Shown here: positions 37,382-46,269 of the stretch, piece by piece
Layout of the letters: every line of letters starts with the position of its first letter
How positions within the stretch are numbered: the stretch's first letter is position 1
DNA from: an uncultured Pelagibacteraceae bacterium
GTDB taxonomy: Bacteria > Pseudomonadota > Alphaproteobacteria > Pelagibacterales > Pelagibacteraceae
Direction: 5' to 3'
Assembly: GCA_902556825.1 (NCBI GenBank)
Contig: CACDXO010000003.1
Span: 1-56,029 of the forward strand
Length of the DNA: 56,029 nt
Made by a program: the position numbers and the translations under genes
Notes under the pieces: generated by a model
What the model saw: the letters and a program-made list of their open reading frames with translations, nothing else
Database searches by the model: none
What the model was told of the DNA's origin: nothing

Positions 37382-38313
37382 ACAGTGTTGATTTTAATAC
37401 CTTTTAGTAAAAAATCTGATAGTTGATTTGCTACCATTTCAGCAACTACAATTGACGCTTCAGTTGTAGAAGCAGCTATGTGAGGTGATAAAATTGCTTT
37501 TGGATTATTAAACAAGATATTTTCTTTTGCGGGTTCTTTTGAAAAAACATCTACAGCTGCTCCTGCAATTAAATTTTCATTTAAAGCTTCATTTAAATCT
37601 TTTTCATCAACAATATTACCACGCGCAGCATTAATTATATAAGATGTTGGCTTCATTTTCTTATAATGTTCTTTAGTGATCATTGGTTTTCCATCTTTAG
37701 GAGCCTTACAATGAAAACTTATAATATCACTTTTACTTATCAAATCATCAAAGCTTACATTTTCTACGTTTGGATAATCTTTTTTTCTAGATTCTAGCGA
37801 CTTTGAATTAACCAATATTTTTATATCGAAGCCTTTAACAAGGTTGCTTAATCTTACTCCTACATTTCCAAAACCTACGATTCCTAATGTTTTTTTTGAA
37901 AGTTCAGTACCTTTAATATTTTTTTTCTCCCACTGACCTTTATGTGTTGTTTCATTAGCAAAAGGAATTCTTCTAAGCACAGACATTATTAAAGCAAATG
38001 CATGTTCAGCAGTTGCATTAGCGTTTCCACCGGGAGTATTCATAACAATCATATTTTTTTCCTTTGCCATCGGAACATCTATATTATCTACACCTGCACC
38101 AGCTCTTCCAATTACTTTTAAATTTTTTGCAGCTGCAATTATATTTTTAGTAACTTTTGTAGCAGATCTAACAACCATCCCATCATATTCTGGAATAATT
38201 TTAATAATTTCTTCTTCTGATAAACCTGTTTTTACATCTACAGTTATATTATTTTTTTCAAAAATTTTTTGAGCAACATTGCTCATTGAATCTGAAATTA
38301 AAACTTTAGGCAT
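37378..38313 (-). CDS. serA: D-3-phosphoglycerate dehydrogenase (short form)
   Basis: Oxidises 3-phosphoglycerate to phosphohydroxypyruvate, the first step of serine synthesis. Motifs: [18 protein letters not shown] (residues 91-101), NAD-binding [12 protein letters not shown] (143-154), [10 protein letters not shown] and the catalytic His in LSPHIAAST. At 311 residues it lacks the C-terminal ACT and intervening domains that allow serine feedback in longer SerA enzymes. It overlaps serC by 8 bp, so serC-serA form an operon. A general 2-hydroxyacid dehydrogenase is the alternative, but the neighbour argues for SerA. Confidence 0.9.
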   Translation of the reverse strand: MPKVLISDSMSNVAQKIFEKNNITVDVKTGLSEEEIIKIIPEYDGMVVRSATKVTKNIIAAAKNLKVIGRAGAGVDNIDVPMAKEKNMIVMNTPGGNANATAEHAFALIMSVLRRIPFANETTHKGQWEKKNIKGTELSKKTLGIVGFGNVGVRLSNLVKGFDIKILVNSKSLESRKKDYPNVENVSFDDLISKSDIISFHCKAPKDGKPMITKEHYKKMKPTSYIINAARGNIVDEKDLNEALNENLIAGAAVDVFSKEPAKENILFNNPKAILSPHIAASTTEASIVVAEMVANQLSDFLLKGIKINTV

Positions 38314-39460
38314 TATTTTTTAAAGAATTATATGCCCAATCAATCCAAGGTAAAAGAGCTTTCATGTCACTATTTTGAACAGTTGATCCACCCCATATCC
38401 TTATGCTAGGTGGTGCTTTAGGATAGCCATTAATATCATTTGCAACGCCTTCTTTTTCAAGAAGTGAGAATAATTTTTTTAATACTCCTCTTTGATCTTC
38501 TTCATTATGTTTTGTAAACCATTCGTCTTTAATTAGAACTGTAATGCTTGTTGAAGATCTAATATTTCTATCTTCACACATAAATTTGAAATTATCGCTT
38601 TTTTCAATCCATTCTTCTACGATTTTTAAATTTTTATTTGAAATATTTACTAATTCTTTAGTGCCTCCTACCGATTCAACCCAGTTCAAAGCATCCAAAC
38701 CATCTTCAACACAAATCATTGATGGTGTATTAATTATTCCTCCCTCAAATATGCTTTTAATTAGTTTTTTTTTATTTGCTAATCTAAATAATTTTGGAAT
38801 TGGCCAAGGTGGTATATGAGTTTCTAATCTTTCAACAGCTCGTGGAGATATAGCTATCATTCCGTGAGCAGCTTCTGCACCTAAAACTTTTTGCCACGAC
38901 CAAGTAATTACATCAAGTTTACTATAATCCATATCCATAGCAAAAATACCTGAAGTAGCATCACAAATTGTTAAACCTTCTCTATCATCAGGTATCCAAT
39001 CACCATTTGGAATTCTGACACCAGCCGTTGTACCATTCCAAGTAAAAACTACATCGTTTTTAAAATTAACCTTAGATAAATCAGGAAGAATTCCATAATC
39101 AGTTACATGGCTGTTTACATCTTTAATTTTTAATTGATCAAGTATGTCTATTACCCAGTCTTTTCCAAAATTTTCCCATGCTAAGACATCAACACCTTTA
39201 AGTCCTAAAAGAGACCATAGAGCAGCCTCTAAAGCTCCAGTATTCGACCCAGTCATTATTCCTACGTGGTATCCATCAGGTAATTGAAGAATTTTTTTTG
39301 ATTTAACAATAACTTCGTTTAACTTTTCTTTACAAACCTTGTGTCTATGCGATCTTCCTATAGGCGTATTTTTTAAAGCATCTATAGTCCAACCTGGGCG
39401 TTTTGAACAAGGTCCGCTAGAAAAATTTGGATTATCAGGTTTTGCGCTTGGTTTTTCCAT
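38306..39460 (-). CDS. serC: Phosphoserine aminotransferase
   Basis: Converts phosphohydroxypyruvate and glutamate to phosphoserine. A class V PLP enzyme of 384 residues, of the alphaproteobacterial/methanogen-like branch: NFSSGPCSKRPGW near the start, GIMTGSNTGALEAALWSLLG (62-81), DATSGIFAMDMD (about 170-181) and the PLP lysine in ITWSWQKVLGAEAAHG. It heads the serC-serA pair; a 127-bp AT-rich spacer upstream should hold the promoter, but I could not single out hexamers there. Confidence 0.92.
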   Translation of the reverse strand: MEKPSAKPDNPNFSSGPCSKRPGWTIDALKNTPIGRSHRHKVCKEKLNEVIVKSKKILQLPDGYHVGIMTGSNTGALEAALWSLLGLKGVDVLAWENFGKDWVIDILDQLKIKDVNSHVTDYGILPDLSKVNFKNDVVFTWNGTTAGVRIPNGDWIPDDREGLTICDATSGIFAMDMDYSKLDVITWSWQKVLGAEAAHGMIAISPRAVERLETHIPPWPIPKLFRLANKKKLIKSIFEGGIINTPSMICVEDGLDALNWVESVGGTKELVNISNKNLKIVEEWIEKSDNFKFMCEDRNIRSSTSITVLIKDEWFTKHNEEDQRGVLKKLFSLLEKEGVANDINGYPKAPPSIRIWGGSTVQNSDMKALLPWIDWAYNSLKNNA

Positions 39461-39587
39461 AAATTAAGTTTTTTAGATATATTTCTTTTTAAAAAAATAT
39501 ATCACTATTTTTTTTATATATATTTTTTAGCAATAAATAATGAACAATTGACGCAGCAATACATTATTAAAGAGAAAATAATAAATT

Positions 39588-40790
39588 TTATTCAAAGTCA
39601 TACGCCACTAAACCATCCAAAGGTTTGGGATCAAACCAAGTCGATTTAGGAGGCATATTTAATTTTTTATCTGCAAAGTTAATTACATTTTCCATTTGAG
39701 TGGCAAATAAAGCAAAACCAACTTTTGCTTCACCTGAGTCTACTTTTTTTTCAATACCATCCAATCCATGAAAACCTGCTAAAAAATCAATTCTATTATC
39801 ATATCTTGGATCCCCGATTCCTAAAGTAGGTTCTAATAGATAGTAGTGCAGTAAATTTATGTCTAAATTAATAATATGAAATAAATTTTGATGAGGTTTT
39901 TCTTTAAGTTCTAAAGAATACCATTGCTTTTCTAAATACATTCCAAATATTTGAGATTTTTCGGGTTTGTATGAAGAACTTTGTTTTTCAACTTTGAATT
40001 TTTTTTTAATTTCTTTAATAAAATCTGAAGGTGAATATCCATATAAATCTTTTATAAGTCTATTGTAATCAAGTATCCTTGCCTGGCTTGTTGGAAAAAT
40101 TGCTATCATAAAATAATTATATAATTCACTTCCAGTATGATCGTGGTTTTTGTGCTGCTTAAATTTTGAAAGTTTTAACAATGCATCCATTCTATGGTGT
40201 CCATCTGCAATATAAATCCTATTTATAGAATTAAACAAATCAGAAATTTTTAAAACTTTATTTTCTTCGTCAACAACCCACATCTCGTGCTTACTTCCAT
40301 CCATACCATCAAAAGAATATTCTGGGGAATTAACTAACTCCTTTTCTACTAAATCGTTAAGTTGTTTATTGTCGGGATAAACAGCATATATAGGACCTAT
40401 TTGCGCATTTAAATTGTCCATTTGTTTCATTCTTTTTTGGGATCTTTCAAAAAATATTTCTTCATGACCTCGTATATGTAAGTTGTCATAAGCAGACAAT
40501 TTTGCAGTTCCAACTATTCCTACTTGTGAATGATTTCCTGTTGATATTTTATATATGTAAAATGAATTTTTTTTATCTTTTTTTAAGATTAATTTTTTTT
40601 TCATTAATTCAAATTGTTCTTTAGATTTAGAATTATCTTTTTCACCAAAAACATTTAAATAACTCCAAGAATTATTGTTTTTATGATCTACAACAGAATC
40701 TTTTGATAAATGATCTGTGCTAGAAACAGCAACAGATGAGGCGTTTTCTTTTGTCGGTCTTAAGCCTTTAAATGGATTTATAAAATACAT
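39588..40790 (-). CDS. DUF1015 family protein
   Basis: A 400-residue DUF1015 protein (SerC-associated family found in many bacteria). Signatures are the N-terminal INPFKGLRPTKENA, IYAVYPD, and the strongly conserved YIADGHHRMDALLKL block (around residues 193-207), whose His residues suggest a metal or nucleotide site. Function is not firmly established; some relatives are proposed serine kinases (SbnI-like). The position next to serC-serA agrees with a link to serine metabolism, which I treat as inference. Confidence 0.85.
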   Translation of the reverse strand: MYFINPFKGLRPTKENASSVAVSSTDHLSKDSVVDHKNNNSWSYLNVFGEKDNSKSKEQFELMKKKLILKKDKKNSFYIYKISTGNHSQVGIVGTAKLSAYDNLHIRGHEEIFFERSQKRMKQMDNLNAQIGPIYAVYPDNKQLNDLVEKELVNSPEYSFDGMDGSKHEMWVVDEENKVLKISDLFNSINRIYIADGHHRMDALLKLSKFKQHKNHDHTGSELYNYFMIAIFPTSQARILDYNRLIKDLYGYSPSDFIKEIKKKFKVEKQSSSYKPEKSQIFGMYLEKQWYSLELKEKPHQNLFHIINLDINLLHYYLLEPTLGIGDPRYDNRIDFLAGFHGLDGIEKKVDSGEAKVGFALFATQMENVINFADKKLNMPPKSTWFDPKPLDGLVAYDFE

Positions 40791-40872
40791 GGAGCTATTT
40801 AATTAATAGAACTGGATAGAGCAACTCTATTTTTTAGATATAAATATTAATAATATTGATTAATTTTTTTTA

Positions 40873-42234
40873 TTATGCAATTTTAGGTAGTTTTTCTAAA
40901 GCTTTATTTGCATCAGCCTCATTATATTTGTCATCCGAAAGCTTATTATTGAAATAATCTCCATAGGCTTGCATATCAAAATGACCATGACCACATAAAT
41001 TGAAAAGAATAGTTTTCTTTTCACCATTTTTTTTACATTCAAGTGCAGCATCTATTGCACCCTTAACAGCGTGTGTAGCTTCTGGTGCTGGAACAATACC
41101 TTCAGCATTTGCAAATTTTACACCTGCTTCAAAGCACTCTTTTTGACCGAAAGCTTTTGGTTCAATAGCTCCTATATCAGTTAAATGACTGACCATTGGG
41201 GCCATACCGTGGTATCTTAAACCACCTGAATGAGTTGATGGTGGCATAAATTGAGATCCTAAAGTATGCATTTTGACTAATGGTGTACGCATTCCTGTGT
41301 CTCCAAAATCGTATGCAAACTTACCTTTAGTTAAAGTTGGGCAGGACTTTGGTTCGCATGCTATTACTTTAACATCTTTTTTTTCTCTAAATTTTTTACC
41401 AAGAAAAGGAAATACTAGCCCTGAAAAATTACTACCTCCTCCTGTACATCCAACTAATATATCAGGATAATCATCTGCCATTTCCATTTGCATTATTGCT
41501 TCATTACCAACGATAGTTTGATGCATTAAAACATGATTTAAAACACTCCCAAGAGAATATTTTGTATGCTCATCTTGCGCAGCCATTTCAACTGCTTCAG
41601 ATATGGCTATACCTAAGCTTCCAGTGTTGTTTGGATCTTTTTCTAAAATTGCTTTACCTGTTGGAGTTCTATTTGATGGACTAGCATAACAATTTGCTCC
41701 AAAAGTTTGCATAATCATTTTTCTATATGGTTTTTGTTCATAACTAACTTTAACCATGTAAACATCAAGTTCGATTTTAAAGATTGAACATGCAAATGCT
41801 AAAGAACTTCCCCACTGGCCTGCACCTGTTTCGGTTGTAATTTTTTTTGTACCTTCTTCTTTATTAAAAAAAGCTTGAGCCACGGCTGTGTTTGGCTTGT
41901 GACTTCCTGTTGGGCTAACACCTTCATATTTATAATAAATTTTAGCTGTTGTATCTAATGCCTTTTCTAGTTTTCTTGCTCTGTACAATGGTGAAGGTCT
42001 CCATTGTTTGTAAATTTCTCTAACTGGTTCTGGAATTTCTATTTCTCTATCCTGTGAAACTTCTTGTCCAATAAGTGCCATTGGAAATAATGGGGCTAAA
42101 TCATCTGGTCCAATCGGTTTAAGTGTACCGGGATGAAGAACTGGAGAAAGTGGTTTTGGAAGATCAGCTGAAATATTATACCAAGTTTTTGGCATTTTGC
42201 TCTCTTCAAGAAAATATTTAATTCTATCAGTCAT
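40873..42234 (-). CDS. TrpB2-type PLP enzyme (tryptophan synthase beta-like)
   Basis: A 453-residue fold-type II PLP enzyme of the TrpB2 subfamily. The PLP lysine is K113 in GSHKPNTA; ETGAGQWGSSLA, CTGGGSNFSG (phosphate loop) and NLCGHGHFD follow. It has the longer N-terminus (ADLPKPLSPVLHPGTLKP) that marks TrpB2 against the TrpA-dependent TrpB1. TrpB2 enzymes can make tryptophan from indole and serine or phosphoserine without TrpA. Its place after serC, serA and DUF1015 genes fits use of serine or phosphoserine. No trp genes are adjacent. Confidence 0.9.
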   Translation of the reverse strand: MTDRIKYFLEESKMPKTWYNISADLPKPLSPVLHPGTLKPIGPDDLAPLFPMALIGQEVSQDREIEIPEPVREIYKQWRPSPLYRARKLEKALDTTAKIYYKYEGVSPTGSHKPNTAVAQAFFNKEEGTKKITTETGAGQWGSSLAFACSIFKIELDVYMVKVSYEQKPYRKMIMQTFGANCYASPSNRTPTGKAILEKDPNNTGSLGIAISEAVEMAAQDEHTKYSLGSVLNHVLMHQTIVGNEAIMQMEMADDYPDILVGCTGGGSNFSGLVFPFLGKKFREKKDVKVIACEPKSCPTLTKGKFAYDFGDTGMRTPLVKMHTLGSQFMPPSTHSGGLRYHGMAPMVSHLTDIGAIEPKAFGQKECFEAGVKFANAEGIVPAPEATHAVKGAIDAALECKKNGEKKTILFNLCGHGHFDMQAYGDYFNNKLSDDKYNEADANKALEKLPKIA

Positions 42235-42310
42235 ATTTTATAAAAGTATTTTCTTAACTTATTTAATGAAATGCAAGCTTAAAATAAGACCAAATATTTA
42301 TTCATTTAAC

Positions 42311-43105
42311 TTAGTATATGGTAATTCTATGCATTATTCTATTACCCTTAAAGGGAGTGGCTTGATGCAACATTGATCTATTGTCCCAAATGGCTAATTG
42401 ATCTTTTTCCCACTCCAAAGAGTATTGGAATTTCTTTTTAACTTGATGTTTAAATAAAAATTTTTTTAATTTTTTTTCTTCTTTTTTATTTATATTGTTA
42501 AAGCCTATAAAATGACCTGGACTACAAAATATACTTAACTTTTTATTAATTTTTTTTATTATTTTATGTTTAGAAATTAATTCGTTTTTTTGTTTACCTT
42601 TTTCTTTTGTTCTTTCCTGTAATGTAACCGATATAGGTCCTTCAGAAGAATAAATTGCTTTTAGATTTTTTAATTTTTTTTTTATATTATGAGGTAGATT
42701 TTTGTAAGCTAAATATTGTGAAGAAAATTCCGTATTTGCCTGTCCTTTTCTAGGCACTAATTTCGATAACAACATTGTAAATCTAGGAGGCTTTTTTGTA
42801 TAAATTGAGTCAGTATGGAATTGCTCACCAAAACTTGGTCCCTTATCTGTAGCTTTTCTTTCAACTACAGTTATTTTGCTATATCTGGAATTTAAACCTT
42901 TTAACCTTGGATAATCTGCTGGAATTCCTAATTTTTTTGCAAAATTTAAATAATTGCTTGAAGATAGATTTTGATTTCTGAAATAAATTATTCCACAATT
43001 GTTTAATACAGATTTAATTTTTTTTATTTCAGCACTTTTTAAATTTTTAACATCACATATTATTTCTGCTGCAATTTTATTTTTTTTTAGAATTACTTTA
43101 ATCAT
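42311..43105 (-). CDS. TauD/TfdA-family Fe(II)/2-oxoglutarate dioxygenase
   Basis: A 264-residue member of the TauD family. The iron triad is H97-x-D99 in GEQFHTDSIY and a distal His in WDNRSMLHQATPF near residue 251, with the 2-oxoglutarate Arg in MHRITIY at the C-terminus. The family hydroxylates diverse small molecules, such as taurine, carnitine precursors and betaines. It is the last gene of the operon GT39, membrane peptide, GT2, PhyH, TauD, 3 bp after the PhyH gene. The substrate is unknown; the operon suggests a lipid- or glycan-linked molecule. Confidence 0.85.
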   Translation of the reverse strand: MIKVILKKNKIAAEIICDVKNLKSAEIKKIKSVLNNCGIIYFRNQNLSSSNYLNFAKKLGIPADYPRLKGLNSRYSKITVVERKATDKGPSFGEQFHTDSIYTKKPPRFTMLLSKLVPRKGQANTEFSSQYLAYKNLPHNIKKKLKNLKAIYSSEGPISVTLQERTKEKGKQKNELISKHKIIKKINKKLSIFCSPGHFIGFNNINKKEEKKLKKFLFKHQVKKKFQYSLEWEKDQLAIWDNRSMLHQATPFKGNRIMHRITIY

Positions 43106-43108
43106 ATA

Positions 43109-43900
43109 TTAGTTCCTCCAAACAACAGGAAACCAATCAGTCCTTAAAGTTTCTCCTGACTTTAAATTAATGCCAGTAAATGGAGGTGATGTTTCTCCAC
43201 CACGGTCTAAATAACGTACATCATCACCTGTAAAACGCATGGAGAAAGCACGTCGTCTATCTTGAGAATTATTTCCAGATGCTCCATGAACAATTTTAAA
43301 ATTAAATAAAACAGCATCACCTAGTCTGAGATTAGGTATCATTATTTCATTATTTAATGAATCAATGCTAGGCATTTCCATAAAATCATTTTTATTTTTG
43401 TACCACGGTTTATCATTCGACCACTTTGTAGGTTGAACAAGTTTAGGCCATTTATGAGAGCCTAATATTAATTTTAAAGTATTTTCTTTATTAACTTCGT
43501 CAAGAGGTATCCAATAACTTCCAGTATCTTCTCCATCGACACAATAATATGGCATATCTTGGTGCCATGGCGTTGGTTTACTTGTGCTAGGTTCTTTTAC
43601 AAAAATATGATCATGAAATACTTGTATTGATTTTGAACTTGTCGCCTCTGCAACAATTTGTGCAGCTGGAGATTCTTTTACAAATTTTTTAAACTCTGGA
43701 ATTCGATCCCAATTACAATAATCTTCAAAAAATCTACCATTTTCATTAATACTTGTATTTTCACGTGCGTGTGGTCCTGGATTTTTTAAAACTTTTTCAA
43801 ATCCTTCTCTTAAATTATTTATCCAAGGTTTAAATACATCTCTTATTACTATTGCTCCATCATCCTTATAAGCATCAATTTGTTTAGAAGTTAAAATCAT
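43109..43900 (-). CDS. Phytanoyl-CoA dioxygenase (PhyH)-family protein
   Basis: A 263-residue PhyH-family Fe(II)/2-oxoglutarate dioxygenase. H113-x-D115 in TPWHQDMPYY and a distal His in FKIVHGASGNN form the iron site; RRRAFSMRF carries the 2-oxoglutarate-binding Arg. WIPLDEVNKENTLKLILGSHKW (about 131-152) is typical of the family. Members act on branched lipids, ectoine and many secondary metabolites. Its start overlaps the GT2 stop (TAATG). Two unrelated dioxygenase families side by side behind two glycosyltransferases is an uncommon arrangement. Confidence 0.88.
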   Translation of the reverse strand: MILTSKQIDAYKDDGAIVIRDVFKPWINNLREGFEKVLKNPGPHARENTSINENGRFFEDYCNWDRIPEFKKFVKESPAAQIVAEATSSKSIQVFHDHIFVKEPSTSKPTPWHQDMPYYCVDGEDTGSYWIPLDEVNKENTLKLILGSHKWPKLVQPTKWSNDKPWYKNKNDFMEMPSIDSLNNEIMIPNLRLGDAVLFNFKIVHGASGNNSQDRRRAFSMRFTGDDVRYLDRGGETSPPFTGINLKSGETLRTDWFPVVWRN

Positions 43901-44769
43901 TATTTTAAATTATCAATATTTGAAATATTTGATAATGAATTATTTAATTGTTCTTGGCTTTCTCTTTTGGATATCGCAAACACTGAAGCTATTAATATGA
44001 AAACTAATATGATTGGAATTAGCATAACTATTGTTATGTTTTGTTGAATTAAAAATAAATAGACTAATAAAAACAATATAGATCTTATTAGGACATTTAT
44101 TTTAAAAACACTAATAATAGATAGTGAATGTATTAATAAGTTTTTAAAACTCATTTTAGATGGACCAAAATATCTTGTTCCTCTTTCAGATGGAATTGTT
44201 GCTCTATCTTTTGCAACTTTTGCAAGAGAGCCTGAAAAACTACTCCATGTAGCTTTTTCATTAATCATTTTCTCTACAGTTGATTTTGGCAAACAAGTGT
44301 AATTTCCATATTTAATAGACTGCCCTGTAAATGTAGAAGTTATTATCTTGTGAACAAAATAACAAAATTTAAAAAAAATTCCCTCTGATCTCTTAATTCT
44401 TTCTCCAACAATTGGTTTATCAGGGTGATAATTTAAATTATCTACTAGCTGCTTTATTTCTTCTGGTCTATCTTCTCCATCGCCATCCATAGGAATCACA
44501 TAATCAAATTCTTCATTTTCAAAAATATGTTTTAATCCTACTGCATTGCATCTCGCGTGCCCTTGGTTTTCTTTTATATTTATAATTTTAATGGAATTTA
44601 ACTTTTCTAAATTAAAAGATAATTCAGGCTTAGTTTCAGTTGATGCATCATTAACAATAATTACTGAAAACTCCTGATCTAAATGAGAAACTTCAGAATT
44701 GATATTTTCTAAAAGTTTAAAAACTGACTGCCAGTCATTATAAACTGGTATTAATATTTTTATTTTCAT
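43900..44769 (-). CDS. GT2 glycosyltransferase, polyprenyl-phosphate sugar synthase-like, with C-terminal membrane anchor
   Basis: A 289-residue family 2 glycosyltransferase. IPVYNDW (7-13), VNDAST (39-44) and MDGDGEDRPEEI (94-105) resemble the nucleotide-sugar site of dolichol-phosphate mannose synthase and ArnC. Two hydrophobic helices near residues 222-266 anchor it in the membrane. Such enzymes load a sugar onto undecaprenyl phosphate for a membrane transferase, and a GT39/ArnT-like gene is in the same operon. It overlaps the upstream small membrane gene by 3 bp (stop TTA at 44769-44771). Confidence 0.87.
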   Translation of the reverse strand: MKIKILIPVYNDWQSVFKLLENINSEVSHLDQEFSVIIVNDASTETKPELSFNLEKLNSIKIINIKENQGHARCNAVGLKHIFENEEFDYVIPMDGDGEDRPEEIKQLVDNLNYHPDKPIVGERIKRSEGIFFKFCYFVHKIITSTFTGQSIKYGNYTCLPKSTVEKMINEKATWSSFSGSLAKVAKDRATIPSERGTRYFGPSKMSFKNLLIHSLSIISVFKINVLIRSILFLLVYLFLIQQNITIVMLIPIILVFILIASVFAISKRESQEQLNNSLSNISNIDNLK

Positions 44770-44888
44770 TAGCTAGCAGAGCTTATTAATCTAAGCAAAG
44801 ATGCAATTATCCCAAAACCCGAAAACTCAATTACTGCAACAATCACTATAACGAATAATATCTTTTTCCATTTATCACTTATATTCAT
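44769..44888 (-). CDS. Small single-span membrane peptide (39 residues)
   Basis: A short frame with ATG at 44888 and TAA at 44769-44771. It encodes a charged start (MNISDKWKK), one hydrophobic segment (ILFVIVIVAVIEFSGFGII) and a short tail with Arg. It begins 6 bp after the GT39 stop, and its stop is nested with the start codon of the GT2 gene. It thus fills the only gap in the operon and looks translationally coupled on both sides. I do not recognise a family. The organised position and the clean one-helix topology make it more likely real than chance. Confidence 0.55.
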   Translation of the reverse strand: MNISDKWKKILFVIVIVAVIEFSGFGIIASLLRLISSAS

Positions 44889-44894
44889 AATTAA

Positions 44895-46190
44895 TTACTT
44901 ATATTTTATACATTCTAAATTTTTATTACATAGAAAGATATTGCTTGAATTATAAATCCATTTTGGTCTTTCGTCTAAATGATATGATAAGTTGCCTGCC
45001 AACCATTCATTACCTTTAACAAAGCTTAAATCACCAATAACTTCAATTTGGTTGCCATAAAATTCTCTAGCTTTTTTAGCCTCCTCTTTTCCAAAGTAGT
45101 CAGTTCTCTTATCTGTTTCAGTGATTGAAACATAAGCATAAGCAAAAGGAGAAAAAATGAATAAAATTAGAAAGGCTGTAGTAAAGCCTTTTAATTTATT
45201 TAAATTAATTTGTGATTGAAAAATATAAATTACCAGAACTCCAAAGAATAAATAAAAAGGTGTCATCCACATTGTTCTTATTTTAACTCCCATAAACATA
45301 GAAGTTAAAAAGACCGTAGCTATTGGAACAATGTTTATAGCTAGTAAAAATAAAAGCTTATTATCTTTAAAGTTAAATTTACTTTTTAATTTGTTGCTTA
45401 AAAATAAAAACATTAAAAAGAAAGGTATTAATATTCCAATTTGTTTTCCTAAAAAGACTAATGGATGAATTATGTGATCCAAGAAATTTTGATCACCTGT
45501 TCCTGTTCTATCAAGACCATAAGTAATCGTTATATAATTATTTTCAGTTAGCCAATTTAAATGAGGTAATAAAACTATTAAAAAAGAAATAATTGAGACA
45601 AGACATTTAAAGTCAATTTTCTTTTTATAGATCATATAAATTAAAAAAATATCAATTCCTAAACCTAAATAGATAAATAAATATTTTGATAAAAATCCAA
45701 AACCTGCGAACAAACCAAGTAATAACCAATCTATAATTTTATTATCTCTAAACCCCTTCCATAAATATAGAGCTGTTAATGACCAGAAAGGCATTAAACA
45801 AACATTCACATTAAATTCAGGAGTCGTGAAATTATAAAAGTATATTCCTTCTAATAATAGAACTGACAATAAACAATAAACTTTATTTTCGAAAAACTCT
45901 TCTGAAAGTTTAAAAACTACAAAAAAAGAAATAATTACACAAATCTGACTTAAAAAATAATAAGCCCAATCTTGTGCGCCAAAAATTTGATAAAAAATTT
46001 CAACCAAAAAAGCACTCATGGGAGGATGTTTATTGAATCCCCAATCTAAATTACTTCCCCAAGCTAATGCTTCTATAGTATCTAATGGTAAATTGTTATT
46101 TGTTAATGTTGGAATTAATGTCCAAATAATTAAATGAACTGTCAAAAAAATGTAAAAAAAATTTGTTATTTTGTTTTTATTAATGGCCAT
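44895..46190 (-). CDS. GT39/ArnT-like membrane glycosyltransferase
   Basis: A 431-residue membrane protein with about ten to twelve helices. The first periplasmic loop has the NLPLDTIEALAWG block with the catalytic-type acidic residues, followed by NKHPPMSAFLVEIFYQIFG, typical of PMT_2/ArnT-like enzymes that move a sugar from a polyprenyl phosphate carrier to an acceptor on the outer face of the inner membrane. A soluble C-terminal part follows. I take the ATG at 46190 rather than a TTG six codons upstream. It heads the operon leading to GT2 and the dioxygenases. Confidence 0.85.
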   Translation of the reverse strand: MAINKNKITNFFYIFLTVHLIIWTLIPTLTNNNLPLDTIEALAWGSNLDWGFNKHPPMSAFLVEIFYQIFGAQDWAYYFLSQICVIISFFVVFKLSEEFFENKVYCLLSVLLLEGIYFYNFTTPEFNVNVCLMPFWSLTALYLWKGFRDNKIIDWLLLGLFAGFGFLSKYLFIYLGLGIDIFLIYMIYKKKIDFKCLVSIISFLIVLLPHLNWLTENNYITITYGLDRTGTGDQNFLDHIIHPLVFLGKQIGILIPFFLMFLFLSNKLKSKFNFKDNKLLFLLAINIVPIATVFLTSMFMGVKIRTMWMTPFYLFFGVLVIYIFQSQINLNKLKGFTTAFLILFIFSPFAYAYVSITETDKRTDYFGKEEAKKAREFYGNQIEVIGDLSFVKGNEWLAGNLSYHLDERPKWIYNSSNIFLCNKNLECIKYK

Positions 46191-46269
46191 TTTACTTAAT
46201 TTATACAATTAATGGTTCCTTGACACCTATTTATTCATGAATATATTCAGCCACGTTTAAAATTTGATA

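Noticed and set aside
40816-40836. Hairpin ATAGAG-CAA-CTCTAT followed by six T on the plus strand, terminator-like
   Set aside because: Both flanking genes are on the minus strand, so there is no plus-strand transcript to end, and the T-run is on the wrong side for the minus strand. The stem is only 6 A-T-rich pairs. Probably chance or a weak leader structure of the DUF1015 gene.
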